This document shows positions 7,285-16,452 of a DNA stretch of 64,000 nt, piece after piece (the stretch's first letter is position 1; each line of letters opens with the position of its first letter). The translations under genes were made by a program, and so were the position numbers. The DNA is from Planctomycetaceae bacterium (lineage in GTDB: Bacteria > Planctomycetota > Planctomycetia > Gemmatales > Gemmataceae). A model generated the notes under the pieces. That model was not told the DNA's origin and made no database searches. It saw only the letters and a list, made by a program, of their open reading frames with translations. The DNA is taken from NCBI GenBank assembly GCA_013823135.1, contig PNLP01000010.1, positions 62,001-126,000 of the forward strand. Reading direction: 5' to 3'.

Positions 7285-9693
7285 TCAATGATTGAACAGG
7301 AACTCTTTCGAGTTCAGCAGCGACCACAGCACGTCCTCGGCGGCAGCGCGGCGATCATCTCCCGCTTCCGCGAACACCTTCAACATCGTCGCCTTTTCTT
7401 TCTCGCCTGGCAATCGCGTGAGCACGGTCAGGTACAGTTCCTCGATCACCTCGGTGGGCGACTTCGTGCTGTCCGCGAGCTTGCGGGCGGTGCCGGTCTT
7501 CGCGCGAATCTTGTCGCCGATCTCCGGCGAGTTCATCAGGTGAAGCGCCTGCGTGATGCTCGGCTCGTTGCTCCGCTCGCATTCGCAGACGGAGGCACGC
7601 AGCGGTCGGCCGAAGATGCGGAAGAAGTACGACGGAATGCGGTTGTCCCACAGTTGAATCGCACGCACGCCTTCGGGCCAGCCGTTGAACTTCTCGGGCA
7701 CGCCGGTCGCCTGCGAGATCGCGTCGAGCAGCACCTCGGCGGGTAAAGCCTTCGCAGCCATGTGCGAGAAGTTCTGCGCGTCGTCCTCATTGCCGGGAAG
7801 AGACCGCGACGTGAGTTGATACGCCCGCGAGTTCAGCAGCGTCCGCGTGAACGCCTTCATGTCGTACTTGCTGTCACGCAGGTGCTTGGCGAGTTCGGTG
7901 AGCAGCGGCTCGTTCGTGGCCGGGTTCGTCGGGCGGAAGTCATCGAGCGGTTCGACCAACCCGCGGCCGAAGTAATGTGCCCACATCCGATTCGCGATCG
8001 ACGGCGAGAAGTACGCGTTCTCGGGGCTAATCATCCAGTCCGCGAGTGCGGCACGACGGTTCGGGTTGGTGGTGAGATCGGCGGGGGCTGCCGCGCCAAG
8101 GGCTCGCGCTGGCATCACTTTCCCGGTGCGCGGATTCTTCAGGTCGGCGCCGGGGCCATCGGTGATCGCGGTCCCGCCGCCGGGGATCGGCTTGCGGACG
8201 ACGCCCGAGAAGAACCCCGCAAGCGCGAAATAATCGTCCTGGCCCCAGCGTGCCGACGGGTGATGATGGCACTGCGCACACGCGATCCGCACGCCGCAGA
8301 AGAGTTGCGCCACCGAGCGACTCAGTTCCTCGGGCGACACCACTGCCGCGTACAGCGCCGCCGGCCCTTCCTTCGCGGTGCTACCACGGGCCGTGAGGAT
8401 GTCGCGGGCGAACTGGTCGAAGGGGCGGTTCTCGGCGAACTCCTTGTGAAGCCAGCGGGTCATCGCGACGGCCGCCTTCGGCGTGACGGCGTCGCGGTCC
8501 ACACGCAGCAGGTCGGCCCACTTCATCGACCAGTAATCGGCGTACTCCGGGCGGTCCAGCAACTTGTCGATCAGCAGCGCACGCTTGTTCGGCTCCGTGC
8601 TGGCCAGGAATGCTCGTGCCTCGGTTGCTGTGGGAAGCGTGCCGATGGTGTCGAGGTACACGCGGCGCAGGAACTCCGCATCGCCCGACAAATCGCTGGG
8701 TGGAATACCCAGCGCCGTGAGTTTGTCCCACACGTGTTTGTCGACGCGGTTCGCTTCCGGTGGCCGTGCGAACGTGACCCCTGGTCGCGGCAACGTCACG
8801 CGGCACGTCGCGACGTGCCCCAGGTAACGCACGAGAATCGCGGCCTCGCCGGGGTTTTCGCCGGCCTCGATCCAACCGCGTTTATCGACTCCCGCGATCA
8901 CCGGCGTGTTCGACTCGTACTCGGCCTCGGCCGTCACGCAGTGGCGGTTCCCGGCGGCATCGACGGCGGTCACCCGCAGTTGCTGCGTTCCCTTCAGGGC
9001 GAGCGTTCGCAACGCGGGTTCCACTTCTAGCGACACGATTGCCGGCACCTCTTTCGGGCCTTCACCCGCACCCTCGGCAACCCACCGTGCGAGGCGGCGG
9101 TAACGCAGGCTCGTCTCGTCGAGTTTCTTGCCGCCACCGTGAGGCGAACGGCCCGTTCCCTTCATCAAGAGCAAACTCGCTTCGGGCGATGCCGGAAACA
9201 CACGCCGACCGCGTGCCTCCTTCGAGATGGCCGCGAGGTCGGACTCCGGATCGAAACCGAACACGGAGAGCTTGAAGCCTGCCTGCCCCTCGGCCTTGCC
9301 GTGACACCCGCCCGCGTTGCACGTCGCCTTCGTGAGAATCGGGATAACGTCGTTCCCGAACGAGATCGGTCGCGGCTTCAGCAGGCCAGTGACTTCCAGA
9401 GGAACACGCAGCGTATCGGCACCGAGCTTCACGACGACTTCGGTCTTCCCTTCCGCCTTCGGCGAGATGAGCCCAGTCGCGTCGATGCTGGCGATTGCCG
9501 GGTTCGCGATGGAGTAGCTGGCGGCACGCGTCTGATCGACTGGCTGACCAGTCGGGTTGGTTGCGGTGATGAGGAGTTGCTGCGTGGCTTCGGGGCTATC
9601 GAGTTTCACGGCAGGCGTCGTGACCGTTGGTGCAGCGAGTGCGAACGGGGGAGCGATTGCCACGAGAACGAGTGTGAATAACTGGCGCTGCAT
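7285..9693 (-). CDS. Exported DUF1549/DUF1553 protein with Big-2 and cytochrome-like segments
   Basis: This is an 802-residue exported protein with its start at the signal-peptide Met (MQRQLFTLVLVAIAPP, 9693). A bacterial Ig-like (Big-2) segment comes first. A cysteine motif CNAGGCHGK near residue 129 is typical of planctomycete PSCyt1-type proteins and has four residues between the cysteines. A second Big-2-like region follows, then DUF1549 (FLRRVYLDTIGTLPT) with a CAQCHHHP haem-like motif, then DUF1553 ending ...NSKEFLFNH. Planctomycetes usually pair these with DUF1501 proteins, as here (60 bases to the next gene). Haem attachment and redox function are inferred. Confidence 0.88.
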   Translation of the reverse strand: MQRQLFTLVLVAIAPPFALAAPTVTTPAVKLDSPEATQQLLITATNPTGQPVDQTRAASYSIANPAIASIDATGLISPKAEGKTEVVVKLGADTLRVPLEVTGLLKPRPISFGNDVIPILTKATCNAGGCHGKAEGQAGFKLSVFGFDPESDLAAISKEARGRRVFPASPEASLLLMKGTGRSPHGGGKKLDETSLRYRRLARWVAEGAGEGPKEVPAIVSLEVEPALRTLALKGTQQLRVTAVDAAGNRHCVTAEAEYESNTPVIAGVDKRGWIEAGENPGEAAILVRYLGHVATCRVTLPRPGVTFARPPEANRVDKHVWDKLTALGIPPSDLSGDAEFLRRVYLDTIGTLPTATEARAFLASTEPNKRALLIDKLLDRPEYADYWSMKWADLLRVDRDAVTPKAAVAMTRWLHKEFAENRPFDQFARDILTARGSTAKEGPAALYAAVVSPEELSRSVAQLFCGVRIACAQCHHHPSARWGQDDYFALAGFFSGVVRKPIPGGGTAITDGPGADLKNPRTGKVMPARALGAAAPADLTTNPNRRAALADWMISPENAYFSPSIANRMWAHYFGRGLVEPLDDFRPTNPATNEPLLTELAKHLRDSKYDMKAFTRTLLNSRAYQLTSRSLPGNEDDAQNFSHMAAKALPAEVLLDAISQATGVPEKFNGWPEGVRAIQLWDNRIPSYFFRIFGRPLRASVCECERSNEPSITQALHLMNSPEIGDKIRAKTGTARKLADSTKSPTEVIEELYLTVLTRLPGEKEKATMLKVFAEAGDDRRAAAEDVLWSLLNSKEFLFNH

Positions 9694-9817
9694 CAGCGTG
9701 CTCCGAACGACAGCGACAGGGAATGTGATTGCAGGCGGGATCGGTCGGCAGAGCGGGCAACTCAATCAATTGTACCCGCTGATGGTGGGCGCGGTCAAAC
9801 GCTTTCCTGGCAGTATG

Positions 9818-9867
9818 CGCGAAGCCGCAAGCGGCTTTAATGTTCACGCCGCTTGCGGCTTCGCGCC
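9818..9867. terminator. Strong hairpin after the M20 amidohydrolase
   Basis: The arms GCGCGAAGCCGCAAGCGGC (9818-9836) and the complementary 9848-9867 form a near-perfect stem with a short loop. It lies between the end of the M20 gene and the start of the DUF1549/DUF1553 gene on the same strand. There is no clear U-tract. A related CCGCAAGCGGC hairpin is at 50661-50706. Confidence 0.55.
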
Positions 9868-9874
9868 ACCTCAC

Positions 9875-11314
9875 TCACCCACCGGCCTTGCCTTTGCCAG
9901 GGGTGCGGTAGTCCAGCGGCGGCGGTTGGTCTTTCTCCAGCATCGCCGCGTACTTCTTTCCTTCCAGACGCCGTTTGTGCTCGTTCTTGGCGTCCTTCAC
10001 CAACAACGGGTCCGTGAACAGGTCGTATGCGGTTGCGGTGAGCGTGCGTGCAGCAAGGTTCATCCCCTTCTTGCCGATGGTGGTGCCACCACACGCGACA
10101 GCCTGCCAGGAGTGCCCCGGCGTTCCCGGCACCCAACACGACGTGCTGAATCCGGTCACGGGGACGACCCACGACACGTCGCCGACATCCGTACTCCCAC
10201 CGCTCGACCTCCCTCCCGTGTCGTAAACCTTCGCGATTTCGTCGAGCGACGATTTCTCCGCGAATGTCTCCTGCAAACGCACAGCGAACTTCATCTCTTC
10301 CGCGTCGTATTTCAGGTCGTTCAACGCCAGCAGGTTCTTCTTCGCCACCTCGGCGAGTGTGTTGTTCGGCAGAATCTCCATCGTGCCGCCGAGGTACACG
10401 ACTTCCAACTTCGTTTCGGTTGAGATGGCGGCCCCCTCAGCGCATTTCAACATTCGCGGATACAGCTTTTGCACGACTTCCGACTTCGGGTGACGGACAT
10501 AAAAGAACCCTTCGGCGAACTCGGGGACGACGTTCGCCGCGCCGCCGCCGCTGGTGACCGTATGGTGCAACCGGGTGCCGTCCGGCGTGTGTTCGCGGAG
10601 CAGTTCCACCGCGTGCATTGCGAGCAGAAGGCCATCGAGTGCCGAGCGGCCTTTTTCGGGCGAACCAGCCGCGTGAGATGCAGTTCCGTGGAACCGGAAC
10701 TTCACCGCGATGCGAGCCAGGCACGTCGCATCCCCGGCGCTGTTGCGGCTACCCGGGTGCCAGTGCAGCACGGTGTCGCAGTCGTTGAACAGACCGGCGC
10801 GCGTCATGAACACCTTGGCCGCGCCGCCCTCTTCCGCGGGGCACATGTAGAATCGCACTGTACCCTTGATGGTGCCGGCTTTAATCTGTTCGCCGATCGC
10901 GAGTGCCGCCGACAGCGACGCGACACCGAAGAGGTGGTGGCCGCAGGCTTGCCCGTTGCCGTTGCCTCCTTCTCGCCGCTTGCGGAACGGCACGGCTTCC
11001 TGAGATAGCTCGGGCAGGGCGTCGAACTCTCCCAAGATCCCGATGACTGGCTTCCCACTCCCGAACTCGGCAGTGAACGCCGTGGGGATGTTCGCAACGT
11101 GTTTCTTGACCGTGAACCCGGCCTTCTCGGCGATCTCCGCCAGCGCAGCGGACGACCGCTTTTCCTGGTAGCCGGGTTCGGCCCACTCCCAGATTTTCAG
11201 GGCGGTTGGCCAGTTTGAGTCCGAGTGTGAGGCCGCGGATTTCACAGCGGCATCTTTCTGGGCTTGTGCGAATGAGGGAAAGATGAGCAAGCCAATGAGG
11301 GCAGCAGTTCTCAT
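9875..11314 (-). CDS. Exported M20 family amidohydrolase (AbgB-like)
   Basis: This 479-residue metal-dependent amidohydrolase belongs to the M20D branch, closest in layout to the aminobenzoyl-glutamate utilisation AbgB proteins. It has a signal peptide (MRTAALIGLLIFPSFAQA). The zinc-site motifs are GILGEFDALPELSQ near residue 92, GHHLFG near 123, CPAEEGG near 157 with the catalytic Glu, and HWHPG near 185. A dimerisation domain follows (FHGTASHAAG). ATG 11314 is preferred to the upstream TTG at 11320. It is monocistronic, with a hairpin terminator downstream. The substrate is unknown; export makes folate-fragment metabolism less obvious. Confidence 0.85.
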   Translation of the reverse strand: MRTAALIGLLIFPSFAQAQKDAAVKSAASHSDSNWPTALKIWEWAEPGYQEKRSSAALAEIAEKAGFTVKKHVANIPTAFTAEFGSGKPVIGILGEFDALPELSQEAVPFRKRREGGNGNGQACGHHLFGVASLSAALAIGEQIKAGTIKGTVRFYMCPAEEGGAAKVFMTRAGLFNDCDTVLHWHPGSRNSAGDATCLARIAVKFRFHGTASHAAGSPEKGRSALDGLLLAMHAVELLREHTPDGTRLHHTVTSGGGAANVVPEFAEGFFYVRHPKSEVVQKLYPRMLKCAEGAAISTETKLEVVYLGGTMEILPNNTLAEVAKKNLLALNDLKYDAEEMKFAVRLQETFAEKSSLDEIAKVYDTGGRSSGGSTDVGDVSWVVPVTGFSTSCWVPGTPGHSWQAVACGGTTIGKKGMNLAARTLTATAYDLFTDPLLVKDAKNEHKRRLEGKKYAAMLEKDQPPPLDYRTPGKGKAGG

Positions 11315-11488
11315 AAGCAATCCGGTGGGGGCGATGGATCAAACTTGGATTGTGGCCGGGATCGCGTGGTGGGGCAAGAACTTATGAGAGAGAACGCGGA
11401 ATCGGAAATGCGATCGTATGCAACAGAATTTGCAACATTAAATAACCAAGAATCGCCTGGCTACATTTGTCTCTGAGGGACGACGCGG

Positions 11489-12031
11489 ATGAGCATGACA
11501 AACTTACTCGGAGCGGGCGACGTGCTGGCGGCGATGATCACCCCGGCGGTGCTCATCTCCGCGTCCGGCATGTTGGTGCTCTCCACCTCGAACCGGCTCG
11601 GCCGTGTCGTCGATCGAATCCGTGAACTCACCGAACTTGCGGAAGCATTGCCAGACGAATCGGCGGCTGTCGAGGTGATCGAGAAACGAGCGCTGATCGC
11701 TGATCAAATTGGCTGGTTATCGAGGCGGCTGGAACGCCTTCAGACCGCTCTGGTCATCCTGTACGCGTCGATTGGATTGTTGGTCGCATCGAGCCTGACG
11801 GTGGGAATCTCAGCGGCCGCGAACGGGGTGCTCAGTTGGGTTCCGATCGGGCTGGCGTTGATCGGGGCCACGGGATTGATGACGGGAGCTGGGATGTTGG
11901 TCGGAGAAGCTCGAATGGCAGTCCGGGGAACGCTCAACGAACTCGACCACATTCGCAGGGTTGTCGGGCGGAAGACCACGATGCGTTTGAATCACATCGA
12001 GAAGCCCGAGGGCGGTCAGGGCGAGGGGTGA
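11489..12031 (+). CDS. DUF2721 family membrane protein
   Basis: This 180-residue membrane protein matches the DUF2721 family. The first hydrophobic segment (about residues 11-30) leads into SGMLVLSTSNRLGRVVDRIR, the characteristic family motif. A charged helical stretch follows, then two transmembrane helices (about 87-107 and 114-135), and a basic C-terminus. The function of the family is unknown. It reads in the same direction as lpxA, but a 122-bp mobile element (12056-12177) separates them. Confidence 0.8.
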   Translation: MSMTNLLGAGDVLAAMITPAVLISASGMLVLSTSNRLGRVVDRIRELTELAEALPDESAAVEVIEKRALIADQIGWLSRRLERLQTALVILYASIGLLVASSLTVGISAAANGVLSWVPIGLALIGATGLMTGAGMLVGEARMAVRGTLNELDHIRRVVGRKTTMRLNHIEKPEGGQGEG

Positions 12032-12055
12032 TGCCGGACAAAGCCGGCGAGAAAC

Positions 12056-12177
12056 GGGTGCCGCTTGAGATTTTGGCATTTTGGCGAGCGGGGGTGCGTA
12101 AGCCCCCCGAGTTCTTGTCTTCGCTCACACCTCGGGGGACTGACGTCCCCCGCTCGCCAAAAACTAAAGGCACACCC
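12056..12177. mobile_element. MITE-like element M1 (GGGTG-ended family)
   Basis: The 122-bp element starts GGGTGCCGC and ends GGCACACCC, with a large GGCGAG...CTCGCC hairpin (12083-12158) inside. Flanking 9-mers GCGAGAAAC (12047-12055) and GCGCGCAAC (12178-12186) match at seven of nine positions, as a decayed target-site duplication would. Its length and ends match M2 and M3. Confidence 0.65.
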
Positions 12178-12264
12178 GCGCGCAACTTGGGCTTGGCACG
12201 CCACGGCGTTGGAGATTAACCTGCGAAACCCAGCTAACCCGCTGTCGGAAAAGGATGCCCGACT

Positions 12265-13113
12265 ATGCCTGCACGCGACCCCGCACTCGTACACCCATCA
12301 TCCATCATTTCTACCACCGCGCAACTCGCCGATAATGTCAAAGTTGGCCCGTTCGTGGTGATTGAAGGCGATGTCAGCATTGGGGCGGGCACCGTCCTTG
12401 CCCCGCAAACGCATCTCATTGGGCCGCTGACCCTCGGCGAGAACAACAACGTCGGCACCGGCACCGTGCTCGGTGGGGCTCCGCAACACCTTGGCTATAA
12501 GGGCGAGCCGACGAACCTCACGATCGGCGACGGCAACATCTTCCGCGAGCACGTGACGATTCACCGCGGAATGCCCATCGGAGTCGGACCGGGCACCGGC
12601 ACCACGCGAATCGGCAACCGCAACCTGTTCATGGCGGGAAGCCACGTCGCCCACGATTGCGTTGTCGGGAACGAGTGCCTGTTCGCGAACGCGGCGGTGA
12701 TCGGTGGCCACGTCGAGGTCGGCGACCGTGCGTTGCTCAGCGGTAACTCGGCCGTGCATCAGTTCTGCCGCGTCGGTCGGTTGGCCTTACTCAGTGGGGC
12801 ATCGGCTTCGAGCAAGGACATCCCGCCGTTCTGGGTGATGCAGGAAGTGAACTGGGTTTGTGGCGTGAACACGATTGGGATGCGGCGAGCGGGGATCACT
12901 TCACCCGAGATCCAGGCCGTTCGGCGTGCATTCGCGATGATCTACAAGGATAAGCTGCCGATCCCGGTTGCGCTCATGAAGATCGAAGCCGAGTACGGGC
13001 AGTTCGCGGCGATCCGTGAGTTGGTGCAGTTCATCCGCGCGTCGAAGCGTGGCATCTGTGGTGGTCACCGCTTCCACGGTGGCGGCGAGGAACGCGAAGC
13101 CGCCGCCGCGTGA
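12265..13113 (+). CDS. lpxA: Acyl-ACP--UDP-N-acetylglucosamine O-acyltransferase (LpxA)
   Basis: The enzyme transfers a 3-hydroxyacyl chain from acyl-ACP to UDP-GlcNAc, the first step of lipid A synthesis, in the cytosol. The 282-residue protein begins with hexapeptide repeats of a left-handed beta-helix (residues 8-190). The GSHVAHDC block near residue 124 carries the catalytic histidine. GNSAVHQFCRVG and the LSGASASSKDIPPF loop follow, then a helical C-terminal domain from about residue 200. All are classic LpxA features. No other lpx gene is nearby, whereas in many Gram-negatives lpxA sits with lpxD, fabZ and lpxB. The last 20 residues are Gly/His/Glu/Ala-rich and atypical. Confidence 0.92.
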   Translation: MPARDPALVHPSSIISTTAQLADNVKVGPFVVIEGDVSIGAGTVLAPQTHLIGPLTLGENNNVGTGTVLGGAPQHLGYKGEPTNLTIGDGNIFREHVTIHRGMPIGVGPGTGTTRIGNRNLFMAGSHVAHDCVVGNECLFANAAVIGGHVEVGDRALLSGNSAVHQFCRVGRLALLSGASASSKDIPPFWVMQEVNWVCGVNTIGMRRAGITSPEIQAVRRAFAMIYKDKLPIPVALMKIEAEYGQFAAIRELVQFIRASKRGICGGHRFHGGGEEREAAAA

Positions 13114-13126
13114 TATGATGACAGTT

Positions 13127-13181
13127 TAGCGGCGGCCCCAGCGGGGCCGCCGGTTGTCCCGCTGGGGCAACCGCTAAACCG
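13127..13181. terminator. Hairpins between convergent lpxA and DUF1501 genes
   Basis: AGCGGCGGCCCCAGCGGGGC pairs locally with GCCGCC, and AGCGG...CCGCTAAA closes an outer stem. The location between two converging stop codons (13113 and 13192) fits a bidirectional terminator. Similar TTTAGCGGC palindromes occur at 37080 and 48180. Confidence 0.5.
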
Positions 13182-13191
13182 CTTGATTTGT

Positions 13192-14580
13192 TCACCCGTG
13201 CAAGCCCTGGATCGGGGTGTAATCGGCCATCTGCATCACTTCGCGACTCACGCCTCGGGTCACACGCAATTTGCCAACGTCGAACATCGTGTGGGCAATG
13301 GTACCGATCAGATTCGGGATGCGAACCGGATCGCTGTTCGGGTCGCCGCCGTTGGCCGTCGACTTCCCGATCACCACGCCACGTGGCAATCCACCACCTG
13401 CCAGCAACAACGGCCCCAGGTTCCCCCAGTGGTCGCGGCCGCCGTTCTTGTTGATCCGCGGGGTTCGCCCCATCTCACCGCACACCACCAGCAACACCTT
13501 GTCTTCCAGCCCGCGAGCGCGGAGGTCATCGAGGAACACGCTCACCGCGTGGTCGAGCGACGGAGCCATGTAGCCCATCCCCTCGGTCACCGTGGCGTTG
13601 TTGTTGTCCGCGTGCATGTCCCAGACGAAGTTCGTCGTCACAGTCACGAAGCCGGCCCCGCGTTCGACCACGCGGCGAGCGAGCAGCAGCAACTTACCCA
13701 GCGTGCGGGCGTTGTCCGCGTAGTGCTTGTGGTTGTTCCACTTCTTGTTGATGGTCTCAACCTTGAAGAGCTTGGACGTGTCGTAGCGTTCGACCGTCTT
13801 CGCGTCTTCCTTGCCGAGATCGAACGCCTCGCCGACGCCGCCGAGCAGAATCGAGAACGCCTTCTGCCGCGACGATTCCATCGCCTCGGCTTCCGCTTCC
13901 ATGCCGCGCTTGAGTTGGTCGAAGCCGGCCAGCAACGCCCGACGGTCGTCGAGGCGGTCGAGTGGCAGGTTCAGCTTCATGTCCTTGCGGAGCGAGCCGC
14001 CGCCGTCGGGCTGGAACGGTGCGGCCGACGATGCGAACGGGCCGTTCGAGATGAACTTGCCGAACCCCGATTGCTCGACGCCCGCGTTCGGATCGACCGA
14101 TCGCGGGAACAATACCACGTTCGTCGGCATCCCACTCGACGGATCGTTGCCGCCCGCGACGCTGGCGTAGGCCGAGCCGAGGTTCGCGCTGAAACCGTCC
14201 TTGCAGACGATCGGCTTGATGTCGTGGCTCGCGTCGCCGGGGACGTACGACCGGATGATGGCGAGGCGATCGGCCATGCTGGCGAGTTTCGGGAACGACG
14301 AACCGAACGTGATACCGGGGATGGACGTGGGAATCTCTCCCGTGGCGCTGCGAATCTCCGCGGGGGCGGTCATCTTGGGGTCAAACGTCTCGAACTGGCT
14401 GGGGCCGCCATGCAGGAAGAGGAACACGACGGCCTTGTCGGAAACGGGCTTGCCGGTGGCCGACAGTGGAACGCCAGCCTGCGTGAACAGCGAGGAAAGC
14501 GAGAGGCCGCCGAGGGCAAGACCGCCGATTTGGAGGAAGTCACGCCGACCGATACGGGCGGGATCGCCAATCCTGAGCAT
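13192..14580 (-). CDS. DUF1501 domain-containing exported protein
   Basis: This 462-residue DUF1501 protein has a twin-arginine type N-terminus (IGRRDFLQIGGLALGG, residues 10-25), so Tat export is likely. Family landmarks are VVFLFLHGGPSQFETFDPK near residue 50, WDMHADNN near 315 and VVCGEMGRTPRINKNGGRDH near 360. Unlike the other two DUF1501 genes here, it has no adjacent DUF1549/DUF1553 partner and appears monocistronic. The role of the family is unproven; an alkaline-phosphatase-like core is the usual structural assignment. Confidence 0.88.
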   Translation of the reverse strand: MLRIGDPARIGRRDFLQIGGLALGGLSLSSLFTQAGVPLSATGKPVSDKAVVFLFLHGGPSQFETFDPKMTAPAEIRSATGEIPTSIPGITFGSSFPKLASMADRLAIIRSYVPGDASHDIKPIVCKDGFSANLGSAYASVAGGNDPSSGMPTNVVLFPRSVDPNAGVEQSGFGKFISNGPFASSAAPFQPDGGGSLRKDMKLNLPLDRLDDRRALLAGFDQLKRGMEAEAEAMESSRQKAFSILLGGVGEAFDLGKEDAKTVERYDTSKLFKVETINKKWNNHKHYADNARTLGKLLLLARRVVERGAGFVTVTTNFVWDMHADNNNATVTEGMGYMAPSLDHAVSVFLDDLRARGLEDKVLLVVCGEMGRTPRINKNGGRDHWGNLGPLLLAGGGLPRGVVIGKSTANGGDPNSDPVRIPNLIGTIAHTMFDVGKLRVTRGVSREVMQMADYTPIQGLHG

Positions 14581-14673
14581 GGGAAGACTCCGGACGGGAA
14601 TTGAGCAGGGGCGGGAGGTAGGACACGATCACTGTACCATGCCGCAGTCAGGTTTCCAGCGCATAAATTCTCG

Positions 14674-14796
14674 GGGTGTGCCTGCATTTCTTGGCGGTCT
14701 TGGCGAGCCGCCCCGGTCACGGGGCGGGTTCCGAGCGTATTCGTAATGCACCCACCCCGTAACCGGGGTGGCTCGCTAATAAAATCAGGGGCACCC
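14674..14796. mobile_element. MITE-like element M2 (GGGTG-ended family)
   Basis: This 123-bp element starts GGGTGTGCCTGCATTTCTTG and ends AATCAGGGGCACCC. It is flanked by exact 8-bp direct repeats AATTCTCG (14666-14673 and 14797-14804), a target-site duplication. It differs from M3 (45891-46013) at only four positions, all transitions. The centre is a GGCGAGCCGCCCCGGT hairpin. It contains no open frame of its own. Confidence 0.85.
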
Positions 14797-14843
14797 AATT
14801 CTCGGTTGTACTGCATCCTCCGTACGGTCAGGAATGCCTCAGT

Positions 14844-15734
14844 TCAGAGCGCGCGGGTGATGTCCCGAGTTCGGCCGCGCAGTGCCTCCAGCTCTTCCGG
14901 GTTGATACCGTGCGAACCGATCCGCCGATGGCTTGGGTCGGGGCCGTGGCAATCGCTGCCGCCACTGACCGCGAACCCGAACCGCCGGGCCACGTCTCGC
15001 AGTGCGGCCGTGCGTGAGTTCCGCCCCCACGGATATTCCACCTCGATCGCGTCGAGCCCGTAGCCGGCCAGCGTGCGGAACGCATCGTCGTCCAACTCCG
15101 CCGAGGGATGCGCGAGCGAAGCCACGCCACCCGCCGCGTGAACGAGGTGAATCGCCTCCTCGACCGGCACGAGCACCTTCGGCATCACCTCGCCGCGGAG
15201 CGGCCCGAGGAAGCGGTGGAACGCTTCCGTACGGCTATGCGTGATCCGGCACTCGACCAGCAACGTCGCGATGTGCCTCCGACCGAGGCTCGGGGTCGCT
15301 TCCTCGATCTGCTTCACGCTCTCGGCTGGTATGCGATGCCCGCGGTCGGCGAGCTTCGCGACGTAATCTTGGAAGCGGTCACGTCTGCGGTCACACACTC
15401 GCGCCAGTGCAGCATTAAGTTCCGCGTGATCGGTACGCATGAAGTACCCGAGCAGATGTACCTCGCGATCCATGAACGCGGCCGAGATTTCGACGCCTGC
15501 GATCACTTCGAGCTTTTCCGCCACCTCGCTGCGAACGGCATCCACGGCCGCAAGTGTGTCGTGATCGGTGACGGCAATCGCGGCGAGTCCGGCTTGCTGA
15601 GCGAACGCGGCCACTTCTGTGGGCGAGAACTCCCCATCGCTTTTGGTGGTGTGAAGGTGCAGATCGGCCCGACGTGGTCTGGCGAGTGCCGCGAGATGAC
15701 TACCAATCGAAGTGAACGGCGAACGGCGGGGCAT
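14844..15734 (-). CDS. PHP-domain phosphoesterase
   Basis: This 296-residue protein carries a polymerase-and-histidinol-phosphatase (PHP) domain. Metal-binding motifs are DLHLHTTKSDG at 24-34, AVTDHDT at 55-60, the GVEISA stretch near 83 and SDCHG near residue 262. The closest described relatives are the YciV/TrpH RNase AM-type 5'-3' exonucleases and 3',5'-nucleotide bisphosphatases. The start at 15734 is chosen because the upstream open frame is only repeat C1. Two same-strand genes lie upstream. The specific activity cannot be decided from sequence. Confidence 0.85.
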   Translation of the reverse strand: MPRRSPFTSIGSHLAALARPRRADLHLHTTKSDGEFSPTEVAAFAQQAGLAAIAVTDHDTLAAVDAVRSEVAEKLEVIAGVEISAAFMDREVHLLGYFMRTDHAELNAALARVCDRRRDRFQDYVAKLADRGHRIPAESVKQIEEATPSLGRRHIATLLVECRITHSRTEAFHRFLGPLRGEVMPKVLVPVEEAIHLVHAAGGVASLAHPSAELDDDAFRTLAGYGLDAIEVEYPWGRNSRTAALRDVARRFGFAVSGGSDCHGPDPSHRRIGSHGINPEELEALRGRTRDITRAL

Positions 15735-15750
15735 GCTACCTGCATTTTGT

Positions 15751-15838
15751 ATGGTGGGGCTCGACCGCAAAGCCGGTCTCGACCCACCATCTTTGTACGT
15801 GGTGGGGCTCGACCGCAAAGCCGGTCTCGACCCACCAT
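15751..15838. repeat. Two tandem 39-bp palindromic units (family C, C1)
   Basis: Two near-identical units (15751-15790 and 15800-15838), each itself a hairpin of the form TGGTGGGGCTCGACCGCAAA...GTCTCGACCCACCAT, lie in direct orientation. They are separated by about 10 bases and sit between the PHP gene and the lineage-specific gene. The same unit occurs inverted at 24609-24702. Two units do not make a CRISPR array. Confidence 0.85.
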
Positions 15839-15843
15839 ACAAA

Positions 15844-16452
15844 TCACGTCTTCTCAAGCACCAGATCGACGACCCAGCAACCGCGGACGTGCGGCCCGTT
15901 GCCGCGGCAGTGGGTCAGGATGTCGGCCTGCTCGCAGCCCGCGTCTTGCAGCGCATCCGCGAGGATCGGCATCGCGCCGAAGTCGCGAGATTCGTAGATG
16001 TGCTTGGCGAGTGACACCACGGTGTCCGTGCGCCACTCGGGGGCGAAGAGTGGGTGCGGGTCTGGGCCAACCAGTTCTTCAAAGACGCGGCCACGGGGAA
16101 GTGCGAGGTGGTAATCTGCGGCAGCCGTATGGTACGTTATGTTCTCCTCGATGACCGGTTGCCAAACACTTCGCAGGTTGTCGTCCGACATGAAAGCCCA
16201 TTCACAGTCGCCGCGCCACTTCACCGGCGTGCTACGTTTCGGCCAAGCGGCTCTCGCGGCGACGACCACCTCCTCTGCGACCTTGCCGTCTGCGTACATT
16301 TCCGCGACCTCGATCAACTGCAGAACCTCCCGCGGTGGCTTGCGCTTTGGCATGTTCAGCCACATCCACCCACAGGCGTGCAACCGCAGTTGACGAACGG
16401 TCGCCCGCCGGACGAGGTCCGCCACACAGATCGGCTCGCCGTCTTTTGTCAC
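15844..16452 (-). CDS. Gemmataceae-type protein with C-terminal DAGC/HVRGCWVVDLVL motif
   Basis: This 202-residue soluble protein has no function I can name. The C-terminal 45 residues (ILADALQDAGC, DILTHCR, HVRGCWVVDLVLEK) are nearly identical to those of the protein at 25259-25906, so the two are paralogues. From memory, a large paralogous family with these motifs exists in Gemmata-like genomes, where it lacks an assigned role. Conserved Cys and His (DAGC, HCR, RGCW) could bind metal, which is inference. It starts with GTG at 16452, and that codon overlaps the TGA of the S9 peptidase gene (GTGA), so translational coupling is likely. Confidence 0.8.
   Translation of the reverse strand: MTKDGEPICVADLVRRATVRQLRLHACGWMWLNMPKRKPPREVLQLIEVAEMYADGKVAEEVVVAARAAWPKRSTPVKWRGDCEWAFMSDDNLRSVWQPVIEENITYHTAAADYHLALPRGRVFEELVGPDPHPLFAPEWRTDTVVSLAKHIYESRDFGAMPILADALQDAGCEQADILTHCRGNGPHVRGCWVVDLVLEKT

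Noticed and set aside
13183..14604. Plus-strand frame opposite the DUF1501 gene
   Set aside because: It is a composition shadow; the minus strand has a Tat signal and DUF1501 motifs.
15751..15838. Two direct repeats as a CRISPR array
   Set aside because: There are only two units, the spacer is 10 bases, the units are themselves palindromic, and there are no cas genes.
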